DNA from: UBA961 sp049426725
GTDB lineage: Bacteria > Bacteroidota > Ignavibacteria > Kapaibacteriales > UBA961
Length of the DNA: 64,000 bases
NCBI GenBank assembly: GCA_049426725.1
Contig: JBMSYN010000003.1
Span: forward strand, 92,257 to 156,256
Direction of reading: 5' to 3'
The notes under the pieces were generated by a model that worked only from the letters and a program-made list of their open reading frames with translations, had not been told where the DNA came from and ran no database searches. A program made the translations under genes and the position numbers. This document shows, piece after piece, positions 18,809 to 27,211 of the stretch (position 1 is its first letter; every line of letters starts with the position of its first letter).

Positions 18809-20075
18809 AGGCATTCGCATCATCAGCCCCAATGAGGGCATAGATGAAACTCGTGATCTCATGATTGATCAGCGCGGCATCATTTCTTATCCCAATCACA
18901 TTCTTGAGCAACAGCCAAATCTCACCATTATAGATGCGAAGGGATATCTTGCAGCGCCCGGTTTTGTGGACATGCATGTTCATTTGAGAGAGCCAGGTCA
19001 GGAATACAAGGAAACAATCGAAACAGGAACAGCAGCTGCCGCAAATGGCGGATTCACTGATGTTGTGTGCATGCCAAATACTCAACCCGCTATTGATAGC
19101 CGAATAGTCCTCGATTATATCAAAAACAAGTCAAACGGAAATATTGTCAATGTCCACGTTTGTGCATCAACGACCATAGGGAGAAAAGGAGAATTGCTCA
19201 CTCCGATGATAGAATTGATGGAAGCAGGCGCGGTGATGTTTTCCGATGATGGTTCATGCGTTGAATCTCCGGAGATGATGCGTAGGGCATTTGATTATTT
19301 GGCACCATTTGACGGATTATTGACACAGCATTGTGAAGAACATAGCCTTACTCGTGATTTTGTCATGCATGAGGGAGAAGTATCCGCTGAATTGGGTGTG
19401 AAAGGATATCCATCAATTGCAGAAGAATTGATAGTCTCACGAGACATCCAACTTGCTCGGTATTGCGGAAATAGACGATACCACGTATCTCATATGAGCA
19501 CGCGCGGGAGCGTACAACTTGTACGTGAAGCAAAAGAAAGGGGTCAAAGAATCACTTGCGAGGTAACACCGCATCATTTCATGATGACACATGAGGCAAT
19601 CAAAAAACACGGCACTCAGGCAAAAATGAATCCTCCTTTGCGTGAACAATCAGACATCGAGGCAATATTGCAGGGATTGGCTGATGGCACCATTGATGCA
19701 ATCGCCACAGATCATGCACCTCATGCAGAACATGAAAAGCATTGCGAGCTGGCTTTGGCTGCTAATGGAATTTTAGGTTTAGAAACTTGCATTGGTTTAA
19801 CAATCAAACATTTGGTTCAAACTGGAATAATCACTCTAAGCCGTATGATTGAATTGCTTTCGATTGGACCTCGCTCCATCTTGAAATTGCCTCAACCATC
19901 ATTGGTAGATGGCGCCTTGGCTTGTTTGACAATCATTGATCTGGAAGCACAATGGACACCAATTCCGGAGACATCAAAATCAAAATCACAAAACAGCCCT
20001 TTCTTTGGAACTGAACTTATTGGAAAGCCTGTATTTGTATTTAATAATGCTCAAGTGGTAGGATCGGAACTCTAA
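18789..20075 (+). CDS. pyrC: Dihydroorotase (class I)
   Basis: A 428-residue amidohydrolase of de novo pyrimidine synthesis, interconverting N-carbamoyl-aspartate and dihydroorotate. Metal-binding DMHVHLREPG lies near residue 60, with NGGFTDVVCMPNT after it, CEVTPHHFMMT in the middle, and the catalytic aspartate in ATDHAPHA near 310. The ATG at 18789 lies inside the rnhB reading frame (20-base overlap), which is plausible because the encoded MTSYLFKGIRII strand is the expected N-terminal beta strand. It is the last gene of the queD-folE-rnhB-pyrC set. Confidence 0.93.
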   Translation: MTSYLFKGIRIISPNEGIDETRDLMIDQRGIISYPNHILEQQPNLTIIDAKGYLAAPGFVDMHVHLREPGQEYKETIETGTAAAANGGFTDVVCMPNTQPAIDSRIVLDYIKNKSNGNIVNVHVCASTTIGRKGELLTPMIELMEAGAVMFSDDGSCVESPEMMRRAFDYLAPFDGLLTQHCEEHSLTRDFVMHEGEVSAELGVKGYPSIAEELIVSRDIQLARYCGNRRYHVSHMSTRGSVQLVREAKERGQRITCEVTPHHFMMTHEAIKKHGTQAKMNPPLREQSDIEAILQGLADGTIDAIATDHAPHAEHEKHCELALAANGILGLETCIGLTIKHLVQTGIITLSRMIELLSIGPRSILKLPQPSLVDGALACLTIIDLEAQWTPIPETSKSKSQNSPFFGTELIGKPVFVFNNAQVVGSEL

Positions 20076-20134
20076 ATGCTTGTAATTTCAATGGTTGCAT
20101 CAATTATATGTTCTTATGGCTTGAGCTTGGAGAA

Positions 20135-20164
20135 TTTGTCCATATCTCAATATTGATAACTTTG
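20135..20164 (+). promoter_or_regulatory. Candidate promoter of the cytochrome/cox/act array
   Basis: TTTG at 20135-20138 and TAACTTTG at 20157-20164 are 18 bases apart, close to the Bacteroidota TTTG-N19-TAnnTTTG pattern. Transcription would start near 20171, leaving a leader of about 90 bases before the cytochrome gene. The 187-base gap between pyrC and this gene shows nothing else recognisable. Confidence 0.45.
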
Positions 20165-20262
20165 CAATTTCTTTTTGGTGATGACTGCGATACCATGTAT
20201 TTTAGTGGCGTCAAAGTGAAGCAGCATCACTGTTGATTTGAATACAATTTTACTGATACATT

Positions 20263-20802
20263 ATGAAAAAATTGTTTCTCTCTCTACTTCTCACGATAGT
20301 TTTCATTCCGATTACCATGCTTATGTCTGGTTGTAATGTGAAAGGATTTTTCACCAATTACACAGACGACCCTGTCTATGAGTCTCCAATTGCGGAGGAT
20401 GCTTCTGCAGGTAAGGGTGGTGCGGATGCAGCAGATGCCTCCCCAGGAGCAACCACATTTAAGCAAGTTTGTGCGACATGTCATCAGGCAAAAGGACAAG
20501 GTGTTCCCGGAACATATCCTCCATTGGCTGGTTCTGCATTGGCTCAGAATGCAGATGCTTCTAAGCCCATTCGCATAGTATTGCATGGATTTCAAGGTCC
20601 TATTGAAAGAAATGGCAAAACGTATAATGGCGTCATGGCTGCATGGTCTCAATTGTCAGACCAAGAAATTTCAGAAGTGTTGACCTATGTTCGTTCAAGC
20701 TGGGGTAATTCCGGAAGCCCTGTTACAGTTGATGAAGTGAAGGCAGTCAGAGATCAAACATCCGGAAGATCCTCTGCATATACAGAAGCCGAATTAAACT
20801 GA
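20263..20802 (+). CDS. Monoheme cytochrome c lipoprotein
   Basis: A 179-residue protein with a lipoprotein signal (ITMLMSGC, lipid-modified Cys near residue 24), a low-complexity Ala/Asp/Gly linker (about 45-65), then a class I cytochrome c domain. Heme is bound at CATCH (about residue 73), with GQGVPGTYPPLAGS after it and a probable distal Met in YNGVMAAWSQLSD. It is probably anchored in a membrane facing the periplasm and passes electrons from Alternative Complex III to the oxidase, because it is the first gene before coxB, whose product lacks a fused heme domain. The coxB start is 33 bases downstream. Confidence 0.88.
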   Translation: MKKLFLSLLLTIVFIPITMLMSGCNVKGFFTNYTDDPVYESPIAEDASAGKGGADAADASPGATTFKQVCATCHQAKGQGVPGTYPPLAGSALAQNADASKPIRIVLHGFQGPIERNGKTYNGVMAAWSQLSDQEISEVLTYVRSSWGNSGSPVTVDEVKAVRDQTSGRSSAYTEAELN

Positions 20803-20835
20803 TTTTTATATTCACCCTAATAGTGGCATATCACA

Positions 20836-21714
20836 ATGAGTTTTGATGTTTCGAAAGCGATGGAGTGGGCTTATAAAGACATGCTCACCTTTTTTCCTGA
20901 AAATGTCAGCACATTTGGAAGCGAACTCGATGAATTGTTCGCAATGATATATTATGCCTCGGTTGCTATCTTCTTTATCACATATGGAATTTTGATTGCC
21001 TTCATTATTATGTATAGGCATCAAGAAGGAAGAAGAGCATACCATTATCATGGCAATAATCTCATGGAATTCACATGGACATTATTGCCTACATTTCTTT
21101 TTGCCGGTATCGGCTTATGGAGTGATGATGCTTGGACAAAATCGAAGTCTGCATATAGGGTTCCCAATCCTGATGTAACGATTGATGTCTTGGGTTATCA
21201 ATCCGGATTTGGTTGGCAGTTTCGTTATCCCGGACCTGATGGTGTATTTGGTAAAAAAGATCGCAATCAGATTAGTACAGCCAATCCATTTGGTATAGAT
21301 TCAAATGATACCAAAGGAAAAGATGATTTGGTGATTATCAGTCCCGGTGGCGCGCGCCCGGTAGAAGCACATTTGCCAATTAACAAGAATGTATTGGTGA
21401 ACCTTTCTTCCAATGATGTATTGCACAGTTTCTTTTTACCCAATTTCAGGGTGAAGCAAGATGCAGTTCCGGGTCAGTGGATCAAGGTTTGGTTCAATGG
21501 AACAAAAGCCGGCAGATATGAGATTGCATGTGCCGAGCTTTGTGGTTCAGGACATTATAACATGCGTGGTTTGTTGATCATGGATTCACAGCAAGACTAT
21601 GATGCTTGGCTTGATCAGCAGTATAAACTCAAAAAACCGGAAGCAGCACCTTCTGCAGATACGACTGCAACATTGGCGGCAGCACCTGATTCCACAAAAA
21701 CTAAGAAAAATTAA
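20836..21714 (+). CDS. coxB: Cytochrome c oxidase subunit II
   Basis: A 292-residue subunit II with two membrane helices (about 34-58 and 75-95) and a periplasmic cupredoxin domain. The complete CuA site is visible: His in VLHSFFLP, then CAELCGSGHYNMRG supplying two Cys, Glu, His and Met. It accepts electrons from cytochrome c and passes them to heme a of subunit I. The C-terminus is a low-complexity tail ending KPEAAPSADTT...KTKKN and not a fused cytochrome c domain, which explains the separate cytochrome gene upstream. The coxA start lies about 30 bases downstream. Confidence 0.95.
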   Translation: MSFDVSKAMEWAYKDMLTFFPENVSTFGSELDELFAMIYYASVAIFFITYGILIAFIIMYRHQEGRRAYHYHGNNLMEFTWTLLPTFLFAGIGLWSDDAWTKSKSAYRVPNPDVTIDVLGYQSGFGWQFRYPGPDGVFGKKDRNQISTANPFGIDSNDTKGKDDLVIISPGGARPVEAHLPINKNVLVNLSSNDVLHSFFLPNFRVKQDAVPGQWIKVWFNGTKAGRYEIACAELCGSGHYNMRGLLIMDSQQDYDAWLDQQYKLKKPEAAPSADTTATLAAAPDSTKTKKN

Positions 21715-21742
21715 CCATTAACGAATACCATTGGTGGTACAT

Positions 21743-23626
21743 ATGCAAACGGCAATCGCTCATGCACATGAAGCTCACGGACACGATGCACATGGAGATC
21801 ATGCTCATCATCACGATGTCTCGTTCATAAGAAAATACATTTTCTCAACCGACCACAAGGTTATCGCAAAGCAGTTCATGCTTGCTTCGCTTTTATTCCT
21901 CTTTGTTGGTGGTCTATTCGCATTGCTCATTCGTTGGCAATTGGCTTATCCTGGTGAAGCAATTCCATTATTGGGAAATATTCTACCTGATACATGGGTT
22001 TCTGATGGAGCTGTCACAGCTAATTTCTATACTCAGTTATTGTCTCTACATGGGACAGTAATGATTTTTTATGTCATCATACCTTTGGCAGTTGGGATGT
22101 TTGGAAATTTCTGCATTCCATTGATGATTGGAACTGATGACATGGCATTGCCACGATTGAACATGTTCTCATTTTGGCTAGTGCCTCCTGCAGGTTTGAT
22201 TCTTCTCTCCGGATTCTTTTTCGATTCAGGAGCAGCAGCTGCAGGTTGGACCGGATATCCTCCACTTGGCCCATCCAGTGGAGCAGGTCAAACAACTTGG
22301 CTTATATCTTTGTTCTTGATTGGATTTTCATCCATCATGGGTGCAACAAATTACCTTGCCACCATAGTGAACAAAAGAGCCAAAGGCATGCAATTCTTCC
22401 AAATGCCACTGACAGTATGGGCATTGTTTATCACAGCAATTCTCATCACACTCGGAACTCCGGTTTTGGCCGCAGCAATTTCCATGCAATTGGCAGATCA
22501 ATATTTGCACACATCATTCTTCATGCCCGACAATTTACTTGTTGGGGCTCCCGATAATTCACTCTTAACAGGTGCATTTGTTCAAAAAGGAAATGAACTT
22601 CTTGAGCATAAGCAATTGCTTGGTGGTGGTGGTCAACCAATTCTTTGGCAACATCTTTTCTGGTTTTATTCTCACCCTGCTGTGTATATCATGATTCTAC
22701 CAGGAATGGGAATAGTATCCGATGTTTTGGCAACATTTGCTCGCAAGCCAATTTATGGGTATAAAGCCATGATTTTCGCGATCATGGGTATCGCATTCTT
22801 GGGTTTCATTGTTTGGGGACATCACATGTTCCAATCAGGAATGAATCCTTTGCTTGGTACAACATTCATGTTGTCGACAATTGTTATCGCTGTTCCATCT
22901 GCAATCAAGATTTTCAACTGGCTTGGCACGATTTGGAGAGGTGATATTCGTTTTACAGCTGCAAATCTCAATGCATTAGCATTTATTGCAACATTCATCA
23001 TTGGTGGATTAAGTGGTGTTTTCATGGCATCCGCTCCTGTTGACATTTACATCCACGATACATATTTCATTGTTGCTCACATTCACTATGTACTTTTTGG
23101 TGGTGCTTTGTTTGCAATCTTTGCCGGCATCTATTATTGGTTCCCAAAAATGTATGGTAAGATGCTCAATGAAAGTTTGGGTCGTAAGCATTTTTATTGG
23201 TCATTTGTGTTCTTCAATCTTACTTTCTACCCAATGCACATTTTAGGTGTTGGTGGACATATGAGAAGAATTTACAATCCATACATTTATGAATTCTTGC
23301 AGCAATTCCAGCCGATGAATCAATTCATCACATTTGCTGCGATTATTCTTGGTTTTTCTCAGCTCATTCTAATCTTCAATATTTTCTGGTCACTCAAATA
23401 TGGTAAAGCTGCGCCAAGAAATCCTTGGCAAGCAAATACTTTGGAGTGGGCTGCACCTGCTCATCCGGGTCATGGAAATTTTGACACAGATATTCGTGTA
23501 TATCGTGGACCTTATGAATTTTCACTTCCCGGTAGAACAACAGATTTCTATCCACAGTGGGAAGAGCCGCAAGGCCAACCCGAGGAAGTAGTTGTAAAGG
23601 AATCACATTCGAATCAGCATGCATAA
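21743..23626 (+). CDS. coxA: Cytochrome c oxidase subunit I (A2-type heme-copper oxidase)
   Basis: About 627 residues with 12 or more membrane helices. The heme and CuB ligands are present: the histidine pair in WGHH, YSHPAVYIMILP with the cross-linked His-Tyr, and HDTYFIVAHIHY for hemes a3 and a. PSAIKIFNW supplies the K-channel Lys. YSHPAVY in place of GHPEVY marks the A2 subfamily, common in caa3 enzymes. An N-terminal tail within the first ~25 residues is very histidine-rich. The start is set at the ATG 21743; a TTG at 21731 is in frame but less likely. Its product is the O2-reducing, proton-pumping subunit. Confidence 0.95.
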   Translation: MQTAIAHAHEAHGHDAHGDHAHHHDVSFIRKYIFSTDHKVIAKQFMLASLLFLFVGGLFALLIRWQLAYPGEAIPLLGNILPDTWVSDGAVTANFYTQLLSLHGTVMIFYVIIPLAVGMFGNFCIPLMIGTDDMALPRLNMFSFWLVPPAGLILLSGFFFDSGAAAAGWTGYPPLGPSSGAGQTTWLISLFLIGFSSIMGATNYLATIVNKRAKGMQFFQMPLTVWALFITAILITLGTPVLAAAISMQLADQYLHTSFFMPDNLLVGAPDNSLLTGAFVQKGNELLEHKQLLGGGGQPILWQHLFWFYSHPAVYIMILPGMGIVSDVLATFARKPIYGYKAMIFAIMGIAFLGFIVWGHHMFQSGMNPLLGTTFMLSTIVIAVPSAIKIFNWLGTIWRGDIRFTAANLNALAFIATFIIGGLSGVFMASAPVDIYIHDTYFIVAHIHYVLFGGALFAIFAGIYYWFPKMYGKMLNESLGRKHFYWSFVFFNLTFYPMHILGVGGHMRRIYNPYIYEFLQQFQPMNQFITFAAIILGFSQLILIFNIFWSLKYGKAAPRNPWQANTLEWAAPAHPGHGNFDTDIRVYRGPYEFSLPGRTTDFYPQWEEPQGQPEEVVVKESHSNQHA

Positions 23627-23670
23627 GATTAGGATGACCTGATCACTGTTCACCATTTTGCGGTATTACC

Positions 23671-24582
23671 GTGGCAACTACAGATTCAGATCATCAGGTC
23701 AATAGATTTAAAGCGTACTTTGAATTAACGAAACCAGGGATAACCCGAATGATTGTCTTAACGGCAGCAACCGGGTATTATCTTGCGATTGACACCCATT
23801 TTGAAGTCTTTGTTTCAACAATGTCAATGGTACAACCATTCTTTTTTGCAATGATAGGAACAGCTTTGACTTCAGCTGGAAGTTGCGTTCTGAATAATGT
23901 CATGGAAATTCAATATGACAAATCCATGAAGCGAACTGCAAACAGAGCACTTCCTTCAGGAATAGTGTCAAAGCAAGAAGCAACCATTTTTGGTGTTCTC
24001 TTATCAGTGATTGGAGCAATCATACTATTTGTTTTGGTAAATCCACTTACGGCTTTCTTGTCGGTATTGACAATACTTACTTATGTATATGTTTATACAC
24101 CGCTCAAGAGAAAAACAAAGATGTCACTCTATGCCGGAACACTCCCAGGAGCTTTGCCTGCGCTAGGTGGTTGGACTGCATGTACAAATAGCATTGACAT
24201 GCCCGGAGTATTACTGTTTTTAGTTTTACTTTTTTGGCAGATTCCACACTTTTTGGCTTTGGCATGGATTTACAGAGTTGACTATGAACAGGCAGGATTT
24301 AAGATGCACACTGAAGGTGGTGATTCAACAGGAAAAAGCATTGCTCTATTGTCGATTGTCTATGCATTATTTGGTGCGATAGTTTCTACAATGATGTGGT
24401 TTTATGCTCCACTTGGTTTCGTTTATGGAATAGGATCTATTCTGCTATCCTTATTCTTTCTCTATGCATGTATCGCATTTTTGCGATATCAAGATGGAAA
24501 AAGCGCAAAGTTGCAGTTATATGCTTCCTATGCGTATTTGTCAGGAATATTTTTGTTAGTGTTTGTCAATAAACAACTGTAA
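23671..24582 (+). CDS. ctaB: Protoheme IX farnesyltransferase (heme O synthase)
   Basis: A 303-residue UbiA-family membrane protein that transfers a farnesyl group to heme b, giving heme o for the oxidase. The first aspartate-rich motif is in NVMEIQYDKSMKRTANRALPSG (about residues 77-98), and the second region includes LALAWIYRVDYEQAGFKM. Eight or nine helices are predicted by eye. The start is a GTG, since no ATG fits the conserved N-terminal KAYFELTKPGITRM helix. It sits between coxA and coxC, as in many oxidase operons; no heme A synthase (ctaA) is in the window. Confidence 0.93.
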   Translation: MATTDSDHQVNRFKAYFELTKPGITRMIVLTAATGYYLAIDTHFEVFVSTMSMVQPFFFAMIGTALTSAGSCVLNNVMEIQYDKSMKRTANRALPSGIVSKQEATIFGVLLSVIGAIILFVLVNPLTAFLSVLTILTYVYVYTPLKRKTKMSLYAGTLPGALPALGGWTACTNSIDMPGVLLFLVLLFWQIPHFLALAWIYRVDYEQAGFKMHTEGGDSTGKSIALLSIVYALFGAIVSTMMWFYAPLGFVYGIGSILLSLFFLYACIAFLRYQDGKSAKLQLYASYAYLSGIFLLVFVNKQL

Positions 24583-24587
24583 ACACA

Positions 24588-25184
24588 ATGTCATCAGGAT
24601 TATCATTAGCACATGAACCGGTAAGCAAAGTCCCACATGGAAAATTAGCAATGTGGATTTTCCTTGCTTCTGAAATCATGTTTTTCACAGGCTTTTTTGG
24701 TGCATTCATTGTACTACGAAATTCCAATTTGGAATTATTCTCCCATTCGGCCGGAGAATTGAACAAAGGCTTGGCACTTTTGAATACATTTATTCTCATT
24801 GGATCATCATTGACAATGGCATTGTCAATTTTGAATCTCGAGAAGGGAAATACAGGGAAATTTAAATTGTTTCTCGGTCTGACCATCATGTGTGGTTTTG
24901 GATTTCTCATTGTAAAAACAATTGAGTATTCAACTAAGTTCGGACATCATATTTTCCCTTGGACAAATGTCTTTTTCTCATTCTACTTTTTAATGACAGG
25001 ATTCCATGCGATTCACGTCATTGCAGGAATGATACCAATGACATTCATGTTCATAAAGGCATTTACCAAGAAGGGATATAATCATCCTGTAAAAGTAGAG
25101 ACATTGGGCTTGTATTGGCACTTTGTTGATCTTGTATGGATATTTCTCTTCCCGGTTTTGTATCTTATTTTCCCGTCGCATTAA
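24588..25184 (+). CDS. coxC: Cytochrome c oxidase subunit III
   Basis: A 198-residue five-helix subunit III of the short type. Visible landmarks are WIFLASEIMFFTGFFGAF in helix 1, LIGSSLTMALS in helix 2, YFLMTGFHAIHVIAGM in the middle and YWHFVDLVWIFLFPVLYL in the last helix, all standard family segments. It supports the stability and proton-pumping life-span of subunit I. It begins 6 bases after ctaB and is followed after 12 bases by the subunit IV gene with an AAGGAG-type ribosome site between them. Confidence 0.95.
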   Translation: MSSGLSLAHEPVSKVPHGKLAMWIFLASEIMFFTGFFGAFIVLRNSNLELFSHSAGELNKGLALLNTFILIGSSLTMALSILNLEKGNTGKFKLFLGLTIMCGFGFLIVKTIEYSTKFGHHIFPWTNVFFSFYFLMTGFHAIHVIAGMIPMTFMFIKAFTKKGYNHPVKVETLGLYWHFVDLVWIFLFPVLYLIFPSH

Positions 25185-25196
25185 GGAGCAGAGGAT

Positions 25197-25502
25197 ATGA
25201 GTGAACATCATCCAGATTCAAATGCAATGTTTGGTTCTTATATCAGAGTTGCCACTGCATTATTCGTGTTGACAGTCCTCACATGGGTTGCCGCATTGGA
25301 TTGGGTTCCCAAAAGTTGGGGCGAAGCAGGGAATACATTGCATATTGCGATTGGTCTTTTGATTGCCATTGTAAAAGCTTTTATGGTCTTTTACATATTC
25401 ATGCATTTAAAATTTGACAATAAATTCATTCGTGCATTTGTATTCGTTCCAATCTTTTTGTTTTTCGTTCTCACATTTGCACTTAATGTGTTAGGACCAT
25501 AA
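25197..25502 (+). CDS. coxD: Cytochrome c oxidase subunit IV (prokaryotic type)
   Basis: A 101-residue protein with three hydrophobic helices (about 14-33, 45-66, 76-98), the form of the prokaryotic COX4 family. The helix with AIVKAFMVFYIFMHLKFD is the family signature. It is a small accessory subunit that stabilises the oxidase core. The next gene, a Sco-like protein, begins 2 bases after its stop, supporting one transcript. Confidence 0.9.
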   Translation: MSEHHPDSNAMFGSYIRVATALFVLTVLTWVAALDWVPKSWGEAGNTLHIAIGLLIAIVKAFMVFYIFMHLKFDNKFIRAFVFVPIFLFFVLTFALNVLGP

Positions 25503-25503
25503 G

Positions 25504-26094
25504 ATGAGTTTATCAATAACAAGATCAATGAGTTTGATTTTGTTGATGTTTTCGTTCTTTCTCAATTCTTGTGTAAAATCGAACAATACACAACAGATTA
25601 AAAATTCTTTTGCTTCACTTTCCGTTTATGGAAACCTTCCTTCTTTTAAAGGAATGACAGATAGTGAAAAAGAGATAGATGAAAAATTATTGAAGGATAA
25701 AGTTTCTATCATTAGTTTCTTTTTTTCTTCATGTGGTGATGTCTGTCCCAAATTAAATGCTGTAAAAAGTTCAATTGTAAAAACGTATCAGAGTGATAAA
25801 CTCAGATTTCTTTCAGTAACCGTTGACCCACTGAATGATACACCTTCTCAATTGAATAATCACAGAAAAGTGATGGGATTTAGTGATAAGCGTTGGTTAT
25901 TTGTTCGAATGCACAGTGATACCATTCTGGAATCTTTCATGAATGGAATGTTGATAGGATATGCAGAGAATCCACAAAATCATACGGCTCGCATGATTCT
26001 TGTAGATTCCAAGTCGCGCATACGAGGTTATTTCGACGCTCTTGACCGTAAACAAATTGATTCATTGAAATCCATTTTGGATAAAGTACGATGA
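25504..26094 (+). CDS. SCO1/SenC-family copper chaperone lipoprotein
   Basis: A 196-residue thioredoxin-fold protein with a lipoprotein signal (FSFFLNSC). The copper-binding CxxxC pair is in SSCGDVCPK (about residues 79-83), followed by SVTVDPLNDTP, and the third ligand His is in NHTARMILVD near the C-terminus. Sco proteins deliver copper to, or reduce, the CuA site of subunit II. Its place right after the oxidase genes fits. The stop overlaps the next ATG by four bases. Confidence 0.92.
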   Translation: MSLSITRSMSLILLMFSFFLNSCVKSNNTQQIKNSFASLSVYGNLPSFKGMTDSEKEIDEKLLKDKVSIISFFFSSCGDVCPKLNAVKSSIVKTYQSDKLRFLSVTVDPLNDTPSQLNNHRKVMGFSDKRWLFVRMHSDTILESFMNGMLIGYAENPQNHTARMILVDSKSRIRGYFDALDRKQIDSLKSILDKVR

Positions 26095-26321
26095 GAAAAT
26101 TTGCATTGTCAATATTCTACTTTGCAATTACAATGATTGGCCAGGTTATGGCTTGTCCTAATTGTAAAGATGCTTATACTCCCGGTTCAACCGGAGCGAG
26201 TATTGGTGAAAGTTATTCATGGAGCGTTTTGTTCATGCTCCTCATGCCGATAGCAACAGTTACAGTGATTACGTTACGCATAGCGTATTCAGTGAAGAAA
26301 AATAGAAATAATGATTTGTGA
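26091..26321 (+). CDS. Small membrane protein with N-terminal CPNC motif
   Basis: A 76-residue protein. A signal-like helix (about 3-20) ends in MACPNCKDAYTPGS, so a CxxC pair lies just outside the membrane, and a second helix (about 42-64, SVLFMLLMPIATVTVITL) is followed by a basic tail. It overlaps the sco stop by ATGA and precedes actA, so it is part of the array. I do not recognise a named family. The CxxC near the membrane surface suggests a thiol or copper role in oxidase assembly, which is inference from position. Confidence 0.72.
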   Translation: MRKFALSIFYFAITMIGQVMACPNCKDAYTPGSTGASIGESYSWSVLFMLLMPIATVTVITLRIAYSVKKNRNNDL

Positions 26322-26348
26322 ATATATCTCTCTTTGTGAGTTTTTTCA

Positions 26349-27170
26349 ATGTTCAACAAAGCTACAGACAAGAAAATCAAAGGAATTGCAATAGGAGTGC
26401 TTGGCACTGTATTGACACTTGCTTTGATTGTTATTTTTGGGCAAAACAATAAAGTAACCGATGTAGGTTATCGTCCTGTTCAGCCCATACCATTCTCTCA
26501 TAAACTCCATGCAAGTGAAGAAACTATTTCTCACAATGGAGTTGAAATGCAAGGACTTGGCATCAAGTGTATGTATTGTCATGCACAAGCCGAAGTCTCC
26601 GCTCATTCACCGGTTCCCACAACAAGCACTTGCATGAATTGCCATGTATTGCCAATGAAATTGGAAAATGAACGCGGTAATCCTGGTCCACTCGAATTGA
26701 TTCGCACTGCTTATGAAAAGAATCAACCAATTGAGTGGGTCCGTATTCACAAGGTTCCTGATTATGTGCATTTCAATCACAGCAGACATATTCGTGCGCA
26801 GATAGATTGCAAATCATGTCATGGTCCTGTTGAAACAATGGGTGTAATATCACAGTACAAACCACTCTCAATGGGTTGGTGCTTGGATTGCCACAGAAAT
26901 CCCGAGAAATTTATTGTTCCTGCGCGACCTATTTCAGGTATTTATAGTTATGATTATGAGAATAGATCTTCCATTGACAAGTTCATTGGTGTAAAAGCAA
27001 ATTCTTATGATCCAAATGCAAAAGCAAATCTTGCCAAGATGCGTGAGATTGTTTCCCCGCATTATGGTATGGTAGAGACAGTTGATTTACCAAAGCCAAT
27101 GGTGGCTGGCATGTTGACTCCAAAACATGCACAATATGGACCTGAAAATTGTTCTTCATGTCATCATTGA
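26349..27170 (+). CDS. actA: Alternative Complex III subunit ActA (pentaheme cytochrome c)
   Basis: A 273-residue protein with an N-terminal membrane anchor (about 10-32) and five CxxCH heme sites: CMYCH, CMNCH, CKSCH, CLDCH and CSSCH, the last at the C-terminus. This count and spacing match ActA of Alternative Complex III, which takes electrons from the ActB iron-sulfur chain and passes them to ActE or a cytochrome c. It is the first act gene, 27 bases after the CPNC gene and 41 before actB. Confidence 0.94.
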   Translation: MFNKATDKKIKGIAIGVLGTVLTLALIVIFGQNNKVTDVGYRPVQPIPFSHKLHASEETISHNGVEMQGLGIKCMYCHAQAEVSAHSPVPTTSTCMNCHVLPMKLENERGNPGPLELIRTAYEKNQPIEWVRIHKVPDYVHFNHSRHIRAQIDCKSCHGPVETMGVISQYKPLSMGWCLDCHRNPEKFIVPARPISGIYSYDYENRSSIDKFIGVKANSYDPNAKANLAKMREIVSPHYGMVETVDLPKPMVAGMLTPKHAQYGPENCSSCHH

Positions 27171-27211
27171 TACAATTAGAATTACACAATACATTATAGA
27201 AGCAATTAGCG

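Noticed and set aside
20284..20652. Minus-strand frame opposite the cytochrome c gene
   Set aside because: Shadow of the real gene; the plus strand carries the signal peptide and CxxCH heme site.
22174..22557. Plus-strand second frame inside coxA
   Set aside because: Overlaps conserved membrane helices of subunit I and has no support of its own.
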